Shown here one piece after another: positions 45,955 through 56,984 of a stretch of 64,000 nucleotides of DNA (the stretch's first letter is position 1; the number at the start of each line of letters is the position of its first letter). The notes below the pieces were generated by a model that ran no database searches, had not been told where the DNA came from, and was given only the letters and a program-made list of their open reading frames with translations. The position numbers were made by a program, and so were the translations under genes. The stretch is from assembly GCA_942486035.1 (NCBI GenBank), contig CALNXK010000388.1, forward strand, positions 147,501 through 211,500, given 5' to 3'. This DNA comes from Porites lobata (taxonomy: Eukaryota > Cnidaria > Anthozoa > Scleractinia > Poritidae).

Positions 45955-46072
45955 TTATTATTGAAAAAATATATTATTATTATAATTATTATTATTATCA
46001 TGGCAGTAAAAACTTCTGAAAGCTCTTAAGTGCCCCCTACCCCCAAAAAAAAAAAAAAAAAAACACACACAC
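45955..46072. repeat. (ATT)n, poly(A) and (CA)n microsatellites
   Basis: ATT/TTA repeats at about 45952-46000, then about 18 A followed by CACACACACAC at about 46046-46072, within the TLDc gene intron. Confidence 0.8.
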
Positions 46073-47845
46073 ACCAGGCGCATTTCATAACCTGTTGGCT
46101 AAATCTAAAATCTGGAACACTCTTAAAATCTAGATATTGTGTATAACCAATAAACTACATTAAAAATGTTAAGAAAAAAATTCAAATTCCTTTGCCACTT
46201 GTTAAAAAAATACAGAAAAATATGTCAGAAAATTACCTAAAACGTATTAGAAACAACAACTAAAAGTTACAGAAAATCTGTTGATAATTACCTAAAGGTA
46301 CTTTAAAAAATCCCTAAAAATTGCTAAAATTAAAATTGGATAACGCCATGTAAGATAATAATAACTTTCAAGTCTCTTAAAAAGAGTGTGACAAAGAGTG
46401 TGACAAAACACTTTTCTGCATTTTTTTTAAAATATTCCTTCCTGGCCTTTCTCTGATCATTGTCTTTATAGCGGAGCTCTGGCGCGCGAAGCGCGCCTGC
46501 GGAGCACCATGGGTAAGTAAATCTACCCATCACAGAAAATTTGGTAATCACGTGACCGTACACCGCCCGCCCGCCCGCTGCCTGTCCGTCCGCACCACAG
46601 GGAAACCAATGTTCAATCCCAGACTTTCTAGCTAGTATGGGAGCACAGGAAGACTGATATTGCACACATATTGCACATCAATGTTGCGATCAATTGACAG
46701 CTGTCAAAACAGGGTCCCGCTGACCAGTATTACCTGACCGTATCGCGGGCTCAGGTGTCGATCCATCGAGGTCGAGTATTTTTGGAAGTTATCCGCTAAC
46801 AAGTTACTATTTTTCGAATGATTGCAGGCTCAAGTTTAATTTTTTCAATTCATATGAAATATGTTGTGTTTTATGTGCCGCATAATTAAAATTTTGATTT
46901 CAAACTGACCTCGAAAGCGAAGATTCAGCCAGTTTTTACAGGTAGGGAACACATGCCAGTTGCTTTTGACTCTTCTCACCAAGGTCACGCGTTGGTCACG
47001 CTCTACGTCCAATTTTTATGCTCTGATTGGTCAAAATTTGACAGGTGAGTTCATGCGGAAAATTTACGCAGCATCTTGAAACTTGTTTACTTTGACAGCT
47101 GAAGCTGACAGAGTTTTGTGTCAACTTGTGATGTTTTTAACTGTCTTTTTCCACTGAACATTGTACAAAATGAAATTCAGCTGCTATCAAGAATCTTCTG
47201 TTATTCATGGCTAGTTTGTTTATCGGGTTTTTGGTTGAGAAATACGTCGCTTGTCAAAGTCGGAAATCCGATTTCAGATGGCATTGTTTTCGTTTTTCAC
47301 CTTGCTTGATGCGTAAGAGGGTTGAAGAGTCTGAAGCGATTTTGGCCTTACTTGATAGCTTTCAGTGCATCTCGAATGGTAAGCCTGATTAATTATTTTA
47401 TCTGATGTTTGTTTTTTATACCTAATTCAATGAAGTCGAGTGTAGTTTATGGGGCTATTTAGTTTATGCACGTTTGTAGACAATGATCAGACCGAGTATC
47501 CGGTTTGATTATAAGCTTATAGAACTTTAAAAAGCCTTCAGACATTTTCTCACCGCAAATAGAAAGAAAATGTTCCAAAGAATATTTAGTTATAATTCTG
47601 GCTGTAAAAGAAAGCTTTGAGCGATTTTCTTGCCTCGAGTTCATCTTTGAAAAACGCAAACAGCGGGAAGCCGGCTTAAAACATAAACAAGGATTTTCAG
47701 AGACACTTTAATACTTGTCTTCGTGAATGAAAATTGTTGTCTCTGTATATGTTTCACCGAATTATTTTCCTTTTATTGATTGTTAGTAGTCTCTTTTGCA
47801 ATTTTCATCGCTGTTGTGCCGTTTGTTTTCAGTCACTCTTGAACA
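46073..47845. other. intron sequence, no gene
   Basis: No coding feature is recognised. GC-rich sequence at 46475-46590 (GGCGCGCGAAGCGCGCC, CACGTGACCGTACACCGCCC) differs from its surroundings and looks like the end of an unidentified repeat. Confidence 0.35.
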
Positions 47846-47847
47846 TA

Positions 47848-48113
47848 CAATCTTGGACAAAACCGTTGAGAAAATTGCATACTTGGGGAGCATTTTTTCT
47901 AAACTTCGTAGCCGACCGATTCTTCCCTCCCCCTGGAAGCAGTTTTGTTGGGTCTTCAAAAGAAAGCCCGATCCCTATGCATTTGTAGGAAGCAACTTTG
48001 AACTGGGGGAGGGGGTTTTCGTTACGCAAAGCCGTTGATTTGAAAATAGTTTTGTTAGGTTAGGTAGTGCGCATTAATGAAAACATTTCCTCAAGTAGTT
48101 TTGTCCAGGATTG
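47848..48113. mobile_element. TA-flanked MITE, copy 1
   Basis: 266 bp bounded by TA. It starts CAATCTTGGACAAAACCGTT and ends AGTTTTGTCCAGGATTG, imperfect inverted ends of about 30 bp. TA target duplication and TIR-only structure suggest a Tc1/mariner-driven MITE. A second copy is at 49515-49786. Confidence 0.85.
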
Positions 48114-48339
48114 TATTTGACTTGAAAAGTCGATTTTGAGCATTTAACGCGGGCACATTCTCTATATATTTCGTACATTTCACAGAAAAGTAGATAGTTA
48201 ATGGAAAATAAGTGACAACAGAGGAGTTGACGACAAGAAAACCAACTTGTATGTCTTTCTTGATTCAAGTAGCCAGTCGTGAACGTTTGTGAATTTCATT
48301 TTCCATGCACGGTTTTTACGCGCGCTTTGAGTGCAGAGG

Positions 48340-48665
48340 AGCAGGTATACATTACGTTTTTGGCGGACGAGAAGGACGTCTCCGTCAAGGGGATCAGCCA
48401 GAAAACGGGAATTTCACCTGCTACCATTCGACCAACAAATAACACATGAAACTTTTGCTGAATTTTCAGAGCGCGTAACCCATACTTTGCCCAATTTTCT
48501 CATCGCCGAAATAGATAAAACAATCAAAGTCAATGAACAAGCGCTTGCCATGAATAACAGCATCAAATGGAGAGAGGTTGAAATATTAACAAAACTTGTA
48601 TTTTTACTTTCCAAATTTGAAAGCTTACTTTTGACATTGTAGCGATGTCCAGTGCAAAAAATCAC
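48340..48665 (+). pseudogene. degenerate coding fragment of unknown family
   Basis: One frame reads TFLADEKDVSVKGISQKTGI then SPATIR, resembling a small helix-turn-helix. The ORF 48331-48642 reads ITHETFAEFSERVTHTLPNF, and after another frame change the tail reads ITASNGERLKY before a stop. The pieces look like remnants of a transposon-borne protein with at least two frameshifts, but I cannot name the family. Confidence 0.3.
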
Positions 48666-49514
48666 ACTATGAAATCTAGAAATGTCACGCGCGGTAATGT
48701 GACAAGATGTACTATCGTGTGACCTGTAAGAGTGCATGTTTTGCCCTCGGGCTATTTATAGTTACATATGACTGGAAGAAATTATGAGATAAATTCATCA
48801 TTTGTAAAGCAAGAGATAGTAAAAATTGCCACAGTTGTCTTCTAATCTCTTTCTCTCCACAATATCTAAGATTCGGAACGATTAACAGGACATTTTTAAG
48901 GTGCTACCAAGATTAGCAACGGTTAACAACGATTAACAAGGACGTTTCATCAGAATAAGAAGGCCATTTACTTTTAAAAACGAAATGGTGTTAACCGTTT
49001 CAATGCTTTGTTAATCGTAACATTATTCTATCGATGGAATTATCATAAAAAGTTAACCGACTAGTAGCAAACGAGGTTTCTGTAACCCTCATAGTTTAGC
49101 CAATTTTAAGATCTGAGAAGCAGTTTCCACGTGACGGGATACGTTTCCATATTGGCTTCACTATACGTCACTAAATAAACACTACGAACTTCTTTTCTTC
49201 TAAGAAAACCGTCACCCAAGTCTTGCTCTGACTCTTCTTAAAGCTATAAACCACTTTCCACAATTTCCAAGCCTGCCAGGTTTGAACAACACGAAAACAT
49301 GTAACAATGAGCACGCGTTCTACGGCTACTGCAAAATCTTACTGTTTTAAGAGGGTGCAGGAAAAAACGTATATGAAGTCGTACTTTTCTATGAGAAGAT
49401 GGTGTGCCGTGAAACTTTGTGCTCAAAACAGCTTCTGTAAAGTGCTTTTTATTGGTAGGTTTCCGTTTTGTCCATGTTAATATTCTTGCTACAAAACGCG
49501 AATAACCTTATATA

Positions 49515-49786
49515 CAATCTTGGACAAAACCGTTGAGAAAATTGCATACTTGGGGAGCATTTTTTCTAAACTTGGTAGTCGACCAATTCTTCCCTCCCCC
49601 CTCCCCTGGAAGCAGTTCTGTTGGGTCTTCAAAAGAAAGCCCGATCCCTAAGCATTTGTAGTAAGCAACTTTGAACTGGGGGAGGGGGTTTTCGTTACGC
49701 AAAGCCGTTGATTTGAAAATAGTTTTGTTACGTTAGGTAGTGCGCATTAAAGAAAACATTTTCTCAAGTAGTTTTGTCCAGGATTG
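49515..49786. mobile_element. TA-flanked MITE, copy 2
   Basis: 272 bp, highly similar to 47848-48113 in the same orientation, with TA on both sides and the same CAATCTTGGACAAAAC ends. It has small insertions such as an extended CCCTCCCC run. Confidence 0.85.
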
Positions 49787-50539
49787 TAGCTTGCAGGAGT
49801 AGTCAAAATGCCGCGCGTATCAAACGCTTTTGAAGATTACACATCGTTATAAAGCCATTATGTTGAAGCATATAACTGTGTCAATCTTAATTTAAACAGT
49901 CGACTTTGTCAAAGTGAGAACCGGCTCGCCGTATAGCTGATTTTGGAAATTTTTTAACGGTTTAGCTAACGCGTGCTTCGATCGTCCTGAATATTGAGTG
50001 AGTGCAATTTGTATTGCAAAATTGTGAAACACTGCATTCTGTCCGAGGTCTGTATGATAAAAACAGCGCCTCATGGTACTATTTCACCTCAGATGTGATG
50101 TATAAAAAGTATAAAAGGTTGGTTTACACGTCCCCAGAGTTGTTGGCAAGATTTTGTAAAGTAAACTTATCGAACGCAAAAAATTCGGCCTGATTTGTTT
50201 TCCTAATGTACTCTGATCAAGAACCATTATGGCTATGCTATTTTTTAGGTGTACAAATAAGGCTATCAAGTCGATTTAAGATTAATTTCACTCTTAGCTT
50301 GGACTCTTTGCAAACTATTTTTCTCTAAAATTACTTAGCCTTTCCGTCAAAAGTCACATGAATGTCCTCTAAAGTTAACTGATTTGTGGAATACAAACAT
50401 ACAAGTGTTTGACTTAAATTATAAATTCGAGTTAGTAGGAGCGTCGCTTTTAGCCCTGGCTAAATCTATATATTACTCTTAGCCGTGTTCATAGATGCAC
50501 CTCCAAATACATCAACAATGATATTATCACCCCTGGGCC
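49787..50539. other. intron sequence, no gene
   Basis: AT-rich, with only short unrecognised ORFs. Confidence 0.35.
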
Positions 50540-52270
50540 ACTTCTGCATCTTGAGCTCAAAACCGACGAAGTGGCGCATATCTCATGGTCTTCTTCGACT
50601 CCTTTTCTTCTCTGTTTTCCATCCAAGGGCAGCTCATTTCTAGTAGTGTGGCTTTCTTATCTTCCTTATTAATTTTTCTGACATCTATTGTGGTTAGTCT
50701 GACTTCAGTGTTCTTTGCATAAACTAGCACATCCCAATAAGCTTTAGCTCTATGCTTATCGTCTACTGGATTTGGCTCGGTAGGAGAAAACAAAGGGGGA
50801 ACATTGTCAGTTTTTTTAGCAACTCAAAGAGAGCGAGGTATTTGGTCTGCGCCGAGTAGACAGCCAGCACGTGCGGCGTGAACTCTTCAGCATGTGACAT
50901 CAGGTAATGGATTCAATCCTTCTTCTCATGGTGATAAACTTTCGTTGAAAGGAGCTGCTGGTACAATTCCTGTGCGCCAGCGATGGTACTAGACGGCTGA
51001 CTGATCTCCAATCTTCTGCTAGTCACCGTCCAATTCCTTGTCATTCCACCTGGTTGCCACCAGCAGTTTCGTTGCCAGTTGTCATTTTTAACTTCTTCCA
51101 TTCACTTTTTCTTTAATTTTTCCTTGGCACATCCCCCGCCGCGCAATTAACGCTCCATTCACCTCATCTGTTTCACCAACGGGATTTGGGTTGAAGTTCC
51201 AAGCCCAGTTCCTGGGCATATTTCTTGGCATCTTTAATTAAGGCTCGTCGACTACTTTCCTCAGCGTTCTCTTCATATCTTCTACCCAACTGCATTACGG
51301 GGTCTGGTTACTGTACAGCTTGACCGCCGCTTTGATCTTAGTCAATATATATTCTTCCTCCATTGACTTTTATAACGCCTCTTCCTTCGAGTTTCCCAGG
51401 GAGGTACATCAGTTCTGTTGATCCCAAAGGGGTGTTTGCCTCCGCTCTGGGTGATCACCTTTCTTACCTCTCTGTCTAGTTGTTGTAGGTCAGCATGCAA
51501 TTATATTGGCCAAACTTGAGTCTAGACATCAGATATTACAGGACGGGCAGTGTGAACCTGTTAGATGCCAGCACTTCATTATAGAGGGACAAAGGGATAT
51601 TCCAGATAACCTAACTGACATTCTCTGTAGGAAAACTTTCGCTGCACCTTTTAGCACAAGCTGATCTTCTTGTTTGAAATTTTCCATAACCGGTAGGAAT
51701 TTGTAAAAGGATCCATGCTTCAAACTCTGTGTCAATTCAGAGTCACCGATCTTCATTCCCTCTGAATTCTCAGAGAGACATCCTCTCTTTTCATGAACCA
51801 CTGCACACTTCTTTTCACTCCATTGCAGACCTACATCCATCATAGCCTCTCTCATAGATCTCATTTCCCTCTGCAGTTTACCTCGGATGCTACTTAAATC
51901 TTACTGAGATCCTCTTTAAACAATGGATGTGTGACTTGCATGTCAATGGACTTAGAAAGCTTGTAGGCTTTTGTTGCTTTTGATTTCCAAAGGACAGGAT
52001 TAGTGCTTAGCATGAATAAGCGTGGGCATAAGGCATCTCCCTGGGGGAGACAACTCTTGAATCTTATTTCGTCATATGTCTCCACTCCTTGTTTTGTTCT
52101 CTCTACTATCTGTGTATTCCATCGCGAACTCGGTCGGTATAGCGCTTTTTCTATCCATTCCGGTAACCAGTGAAGCGTTAACATCAGTTTCTCAACCATT
52201 GATGATCAACAGAATGGTTCGCCTTGCTAACATCGATGCGGCCCATACGCCTCTTCGGCTGTCCTGACAG
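50540..52270 (-). pseudogene. R2/NeSL-like LINE with restriction-like endonuclease, decayed
   Basis: Read from 52270 down. The RT portion at 52199-51894 has IRFKSCLPQGDALCPRLFML, the catalytic B-block of site-specific LINEs. The fragment at 51864-51529 has GLQWSEKKCAVVHEKRG, a block typical of this group. At 50793-50557 comes KAYWDVLVYAKNTEVR then LLEMSCPWMENREEKE, resembling the C-terminal restriction-like endonuclease. Several frames are needed and there are internal stops, so it is inactive. Such elements normally insert at specific sites, and no such target is recognisable here. Confidence 0.65.
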
Positions 52271-52399
52271 ACTATGCGATCTAGTCTCTATCGTTCCGCT
52301 ACACCTGGTAAACTCTTTTTAGCTAGAAAACTTTCTTCCACCAATAATTGGCAGTTCAATCTGGGTCGGGAGCGCGCCAGTTCTTTTTCTAAGTGATCA

Positions 52400-52990
52400 C
52401 TCTCACGGCTTGGGTGTGGTCCAGCTCAAACTATTCCCCTCTGCTGGCATGTTAGTCAAACTATCAGGAGGAACGCCGCTTTTTGTAATATACCTAACTT
52501 TGCCTATTCGAAGTTTGATAATATCTTCTAATTTTAGAATCCGTAAGCTCCTAAAAATGGTATTGGTATTTTCATCAAACGTACTCCTGAAAACTATCCT
52601 AATAAGCCGTTGATAAAGAGTAAGCAGACTTTTGATATTTCACTGATAATTTTGAGCCGCAGACTTTCGTAAACTATGATAGAAAGTACTTACAATAAGG
52701 AGTCCTTATTAAGGCATAAACTTCATTTGTATTGCTTAGAATACTAAAAAAATAATAGAAAGCTTAATAGCCTGAAATCAGCTTGGTAGTTTCTTCAGTT
52801 TGGAATTTCCGATTTCCACTGATCGGTTGATTTGGGTCTTAACGAGAACAAAATATGTTAGTATTATCGGCAAGTAGCATGAAATCCAAGGCCTTTGACA
52901 CATTGCACAAATCAGTGATGTATAACAAAAACGCACTAGACCTAAAATCGACCCCTGGGGCACTCCACATTTAATGTATATTTAGAGAAA
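52400..52990 (-). pseudogene. LINE reverse transcriptase fragment
   Basis: On the minus strand, PQGSILGLVRFCYTSLICAM near 52963 is the RT B-motif (P-Q-G-S-I-L-G-P). A second block near 52610-52430 reads RIVFRSTFDENTNTIFRSLR then ILKLEDIIKLRIGK, the conserved C-terminal region of the same LINE type. Stops and frameshifts separate them. The fragment abuts the 3' side of the Ngaro-like element and probably truncated it. Confidence 0.6.
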
Positions 52991-53027
52991 GTTTTATATC
53001 CATACAAAGTTCCGTGCAAACTGAGTT

Positions 53028-54665
53028 CTAAAAGAAAGACAACAGAGAAAGACAATCGGCCCGGGTATTATTAAGACCTGGTATATGTCGAGCGCGAACG
53101 ATAATGTTATAATTGAGAGCAGTTAGAACCAAGTCACGGATCAATATCATAACTAATTTGTGTTTGGATGTCTGTTGATTGATAATACTGACCAGCGCAG
53201 CGTTATCAGTAACAAACACGATACATCGGTTAGCCATATGAAAACCCCAAATACGCACTGAGAGGGCAATAGGAAATAGTTCGAGAAAGGTAATATTGAA
53301 GGGTTGCCACTGATCCGTAAAAGAGCCGAAGAACCAGTGAGGGCCAAAGATAGCACCATAGCCCTTTGATCCGGCCGCATCGGTATACAATTCGATAGGA
53401 GGAGATGTGTTCCACTTATCATCCAAGAAAAAGGAACGGCCATTGAATTCCCTCAGAAATTTTAGCCATACCTCCATATCGTGTTTGGTTTCTTTAGTGA
53501 GCCTAATGCGATGATGTGGGCGTCTCCCCCCAATAGTGAGATCAATTAGGCGGCGAAGAAAAGCACGCCCAGGGACGATTACAGAACAGGTAAAATTTAA
53601 TAGACCTATAAGGGACTGTAATTCTCGCAAAGTAACTTTACGACGTTTGCAAAAGGATTCAAGTAATAGGCGGCATTTTTGAAGCTTATCTTCCGGCAAA
53701 CGAGCTTCCTGAGTAATTGAATCGAGTGTGATACCCGCAAATTGTATGACTTGAGATGGTCCACAAGTTTTTTCCTGAGCAATGGGCACGCCGAGATAAT
53801 CACACTTACGAAGAAAATTGCTTAAATCGGTGCGGCATTGCTCTTCGGTACGCGCAATAAAAAGAAAGTCGTCAAGAATGTGAAGAACTCCGGATGCGGC
53901 AAATCGGTGCACAGAGATCCACTCCAAGGAAGAACTAAAAGCTTCAAAAATTTGACACGAGGATGACAGTCCCATAGGAAGACATACGTCAAAGTACAAC
54001 TGATTATCCCATTTCATGCCTAGCCAAGGAAAATCGAACGGATGGATTGGAATAATCCTGAAAGCCGATTTAATATCGGTTTTGGCCAAAAAGCAACCAG
54101 CCCCTAAACTTTTAAGTACCGCAATGGCATCAGAAATAGAAGCGTAGTGAACCGAAGAATGTGCGTCCGGTATGTTATCGTTTACTGAGGTGCCCGGAGG
54201 GTACGATAGGTGTTGAATTAAACGGAATTCAGAGGGGTCTTTGTTGGGAACAATGCTTAAAGGAGAACAAACAAAGTTTGGAAAAGGAGGGCAAATAAAA
54301 GGACCACATATCCTCCCGGCCTCACACTCTTTACGTAGTTTGGTCCCAACGATTTGCGGTTGGTCTAAAGCGCTTTTAAGGTTGGGTGAGTGCAACGCGC
54401 AGCGTTCCCCATCAAAACCAACGCGAAAACCAAAAGTAAACCCATTAACTAAATAAAGGCGGAGAGAAGTTTCGTATCCGCTAAGAAGGAAATTAAGCCG
54501 ATCCACCTTTACGGGTGTTACTGGCTTGTGCAGCGACGTTTGAAATGCCTGCGTTGACGGGGTGTGTTTTAGGTTGGCTGGAGGAACACTGTGCGGCAGG
54601 GTGTTTTGAGCCACACCTATAGCAAATGTGTTCGAAACGGCACCCGTTGCACACCTTTCCCGCAT
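53028..54665 (-). CDS. reverse transcriptase/RNase H of Ngaro/DIRS-like element
   Basis: Copies element RNA into DNA and degrades the RNA strand. The RT A motif is FLAKTDIKSAFRIIPIHP, the B motif PMGLSSSCQIFEAFSSSLEW and the C motif LHILDDFLFIA (LDD, as in DIRS-type RTs). The RNase H residues are visible as ELYTDAAGSKGYGAIFG (D), LELFPIALSVRIWG (E), VFVTDNAALVSIINQQTSKH (D) and RARHIPGLNNTRADCLS (last D). All catalytic positions are kept. The protein ends eight residues after RNase H, with no recombinase domain. The frame overlaps the gag ORF by 173 bases in another phase. The true start may lie downstream of the first available codon, or synthesis may depend on frameshifting. Confidence 0.85.
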   Translation of the reverse strand: MRERCATGAVSNTFAIGVAQNTLPHSVPPANLKHTPSTQAFQTSLHKPVTPVKVDRLNFLLSGYETSLRLYLVNGFTFGFRVGFDGERCALHSPNLKSALDQPQIVGTKLRKECEAGRICGPFICPPFPNFVCSPLSIVPNKDPSEFRLIQHLSYPPGTSVNDNIPDAHSSVHYASISDAIAVLKSLGAGCFLAKTDIKSAFRIIPIHPFDFPWLGMKWDNQLYFDVCLPMGLSSSCQIFEAFSSSLEWISVHRFAASGVLHILDDFLFIARTEEQCRTDLSNFLRKCDYLGVPIAQEKTCGPSQVIQFAGITLDSITQEARLPEDKLQKCRLLLESFCKRRKVTLRELQSLIGLLNFTCSVIVPGRAFLRRLIDLTIGGRRPHHRIRLTKETKHDMEVWLKFLREFNGRSFFLDDKWNTSPPIELYTDAAGSKGYGAIFGPHWFFGSFTDQWQPFNITFLELFPIALSVRIWGFHMANRCIVFVTDNAALVSIINQQTSKHKLVMILIRDLVLTALNYNIIVRARHIPGLNNTRADCLSLLSFF

Positions 54666-55566
54666 GGAAACGCCAGCATGTGCCTCTCGGAAAGGACTGG
54701 GAGAGGGAGCGCAGTGGTCCCTTATCCGAGGAAAATTGGGTTTTCGGACGAAAATTTGTCACAGCCTTTAGCCAAAGTTCCAGGTGAATAGTGTCCCATG
54801 GGTATTGTGCAGGGGCTGATTGCCTTATGAAACGAAATTGTTCGTCATAATACAACCAGTCACCTGGTTTTGCGGCGATATCGCGGACAATTTCACAATA
54901 TTTCATCAGCTTGGGTGTGTCCGTGGTTAGTTTTTCAGAATAGATCGCAACAAAAATGTTAAATGCAGAGAGCCACTGGTTGATAGTTTGGATCTTTTTT
55001 ACTGGTTGGCTAGGTTCTAAAGTTAAGTGAGGGTGGGTGGTCTCACCATCCGAAGAGGCGAGAGACAGAGAATACTTTTGATTATTGGGAGAAAACGAAA
55101 GGAGAGTTCCAAAATCAAGATATTCATTGGACCAGATTTTTGCCTTGACTTTGGAACTCACCCGACTGCTAAGAGAAACAGCCACTCTAGAAAACATTTG
55201 CTTCGGAGCCGGCGAGTCTAACCCAGGCTCAGCTAAGGTGACAACGTTTTCGCTACGTGATGCAGTACCTTGGGTGATCTCGGCCAAGGATGCGTTGACT
55301 ATATTGGCCACTGACTGGTCCGTGGAGGACTGTGTCTCCTGGCTGGATGCGGCTGGCCATTGCGCTTTCATCGCCTCCCCGACAACTAGCTGTACTGCGC
55401 TAGAAATGGAGGCCGAGAGGGCCTGCATATTAACGGCCATGAGAGGCTCCTCTTCTTGTTGTTGATCACTCGGTCCAGGGCTGGTTTCCATCGGTTCTGT
55501 TACACGTGCCCGCTTTGCAGAACTTCGCGTGCGTGACTGAGACGTTCGCTTCGGCTTAGGAGGCAT
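54493..55566 (-). CDS. gag-like protein of Ngaro/DIRS-like element
   Basis: 357 residues from MPPKPKRTSQSRTRSSAKRA, a basic N-terminus, then an acidic/Q-rich linker. The middle part (KIQTINQWLSAFNIFVAIYS, DWLYYDEQFRF) resembles the conserved gag segment of YR retroelements. A Cys/His-rich region follows: CWRFHAGKVCNGCRFEHICY, then RCGSKHPAAQC, the usual zinc-binding tail. It probably packages the RNA. It is intact and ends inside the RT frame overlap. Confidence 0.8.
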   Translation of the reverse strand: MPPKPKRTSQSRTRSSAKRARVTEPMETSPGPSDQQQEEEPLMAVNMQALSASISSAVQLVVGEAMKAQWPAASSQETQSSTDQSVANIVNASLAEITQGTASRSENVVTLAEPGLDSPAPKQMFSRVAVSLSSRVSSKVKAKIWSNEYLDFGTLLSFSPNNQKYSLSLASSDGETTHPHLTLEPSQPVKKIQTINQWLSAFNIFVAIYSEKLTTDTPKLMKYCEIVRDIAAKPGDWLYYDEQFRFIRQSAPAQYPWDTIHLELWLKAVTNFRPKTQFSSDKGPLRSLSQSFPRGTCWRFHAGKVCNGCRFEHICYRCGSKHPAAQCSSSQPKTHPVNAGISNVAAQASNTRKGGSA

Positions 55567-56095
55567 AACTTGGATAAGTAAAAGTAATTAGATTAAGATA
55601 AGGCTAAATGCCATATGTTTCCGCTAAGATAAGATAAGATATCAAAACGGTATGAGTCAAAGAGGAGCAAATAAATAAAAGGTCTGAGCCGGGATGTTGA
55701 TTTTTCCTTTGAGTTTTGTGTGTTTGTATGTCTGCTGAAAACCAAATGGCGAGCCATGTAGCAAGAATTGAGTGACATAAATGCCTGGTAAAAGAATATC
55801 AAAGTGCATTGAGGACACACCCAAGTAAGGGTGGTCGAATAGGATTGCACACTCATAATATTCACCAGGATACAAAGTATGTATAAGGCCAACTCCAGCA
55901 AATACAATCTGTTATGCACGAAAGGCAAACAACAGTTCTGTAGAACTGTAAGAACAATGAGTGCACCCCAAATAGAATGCGCCCAATTAAATAAAGGCGC
56001 TAACGTAAACGGCTGTCACTAAAACAAAGGTATGGCGAGGGAAGTACGTAAACTTTAAAAGGCTCGACTGGGAAATGAAATGAAACGTTGAAAAT
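55567..56095. other. spacer between SGNH and gag ORFs of the retroelement
   Basis: 529 bases with no recognised coding content. Two overlapping minus-strand ORFs here have no conserved motif. It may hold the promoter or leader for the gag-RT unit. Confidence 0.4.
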
Positions 56096-56677
56096 TCAAC
56101 AAGACGAAAAAGGGCTGAACAGGCTCAAGGACCTTAGGATTGCTCCCCTAAGACTACGATGGTATTTTTCCTGACCAAAGGAATTGAGATGCACACCATC
56201 ACGTGCGTAAAAGTTCTGAGTCGGGCGCCAAAAACCCCTATGGCCCCAAAAGATAGCATAAGGTATAGACTCTAAAACTACCCGAAGGTATTTCGTTAAC
56301 AACTTGGCCTTACGATTAAAGACCACTGCGCCCTGGCGCATGATGGTCTGGCACACGCAGACAACCTTAACACCATAGGTGTCATGCAAGAGCCTAACAA
56401 AATCTTCAATAGCTGAGCCAACATGTAAAGGGTCAGAGTCTGTTAAATCATTGAAACCCAACTGCATTATAACTATCTCGGGTCGAAAGGACTCGATAAC
56501 ATTCAAGTCAAGATGGAGCGTTTTGGAAACCGTACGGCCACCGACTCCGTGCCATTTTATAAAGGCACGGTGAGATAACTTGAAATCAACGCTAAAATGG
56601 TAAGAATCACAGGACAGGAAAAGGCGCAAACGGCGAATAAAAGAATCGCCCAGAACTAAAACACGGGGCTCAGCCAT
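56096..56677 (-). CDS. SGNH/GDSL hydrolase-like ORF of the retroelement
   Basis: 193 residues starting MAEPRVLVLGDSFIRRL. All four SGNH blocks are visible: GDS (block I serine), GVGGRTV (block II glycine), QLGFNDL (block III, G-x-N-D) and DGVHLNSFGQ (block V, D-x-x-H). The predicted activity is ester hydrolysis, substrate unknown. Ngaro-type elements are known to carry such an ORF. Here it lies upstream of gag on the same strand rather than after the recombinase. No signal peptide, so probably cytoplasmic. Confidence 0.8.
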   Translation of the reverse strand: MAEPRVLVLGDSFIRRLRLFLSCDSYHFSVDFKLSHRAFIKWHGVGGRTVSKTLHLDLNVIESFRPEIVIMQLGFNDLTDSDPLHVGSAIEDFVRLLHDTYGVKVVCVCQTIMRQGAVVFNRKAKLLTKYLRVVLESIPYAIFWGHRGFWRPTQNFYARDGVHLNSFGQEKYHRSLRGAILRSLSLFSPFSSC

Positions 56678-56984
56678 TGAATAACAGGAAAGATAAAACG
56701 AAAAGAGGGTACATGCCTACAAAATGCTGAAAATTGGTTCGAACCAGCGATGTGAACAACGTGATGGTGAGCGATCGAAAGGGGGCGAGCACATGGAAAA
56801 GCGCCCCTAAGAATGATATAGTCCGGAACGCCCTAAATTCTGATTGGCTGGAAATAAGATAGGCTTGGAACCTGGCGCCTTGGCCTGCAAACCATTATCA
56901 AATGCCTTGTCATAAAATCCCATTATGATGTCGTCATAACGGTGTCTTTTTTATTGGCGAAGTTGAGGGCATATGGTTTCACCG

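Larger units (their letters stand above)
53000..56700 (-). mobile_element. Ngaro/DIRS-like tyrosine-recombinase-type retroelement, 3'-truncated
   Basis: Three minus-strand ORFs in order: SGNH hydrolase (56677-56096), gag-like (55566-54493) and RT/RNase H (54665-53028). RT of this LDD type with an SGNH-hydrolase ORF points to the Ngaro/DIRS group. The tyrosine recombinase expected after RNase H is absent, because LINE sequence starts at about 52990. Split direct terminal repeats are not recognisable. The three ORFs are intact, so loss of the 3' end may be fairly recent. Confidence 0.7.

Noticed and set aside
55085..55465. 126-codon plus-strand ORF
   Set aside because: Antisense to the gag ORF of the Ngaro-like element. 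Composition is that of a complement frame.
56725..56760. Possible tRNA B-box (GGTTCGAACC)
   Set aside because: No matching A-box, acceptor stem or anticodon arm around it.
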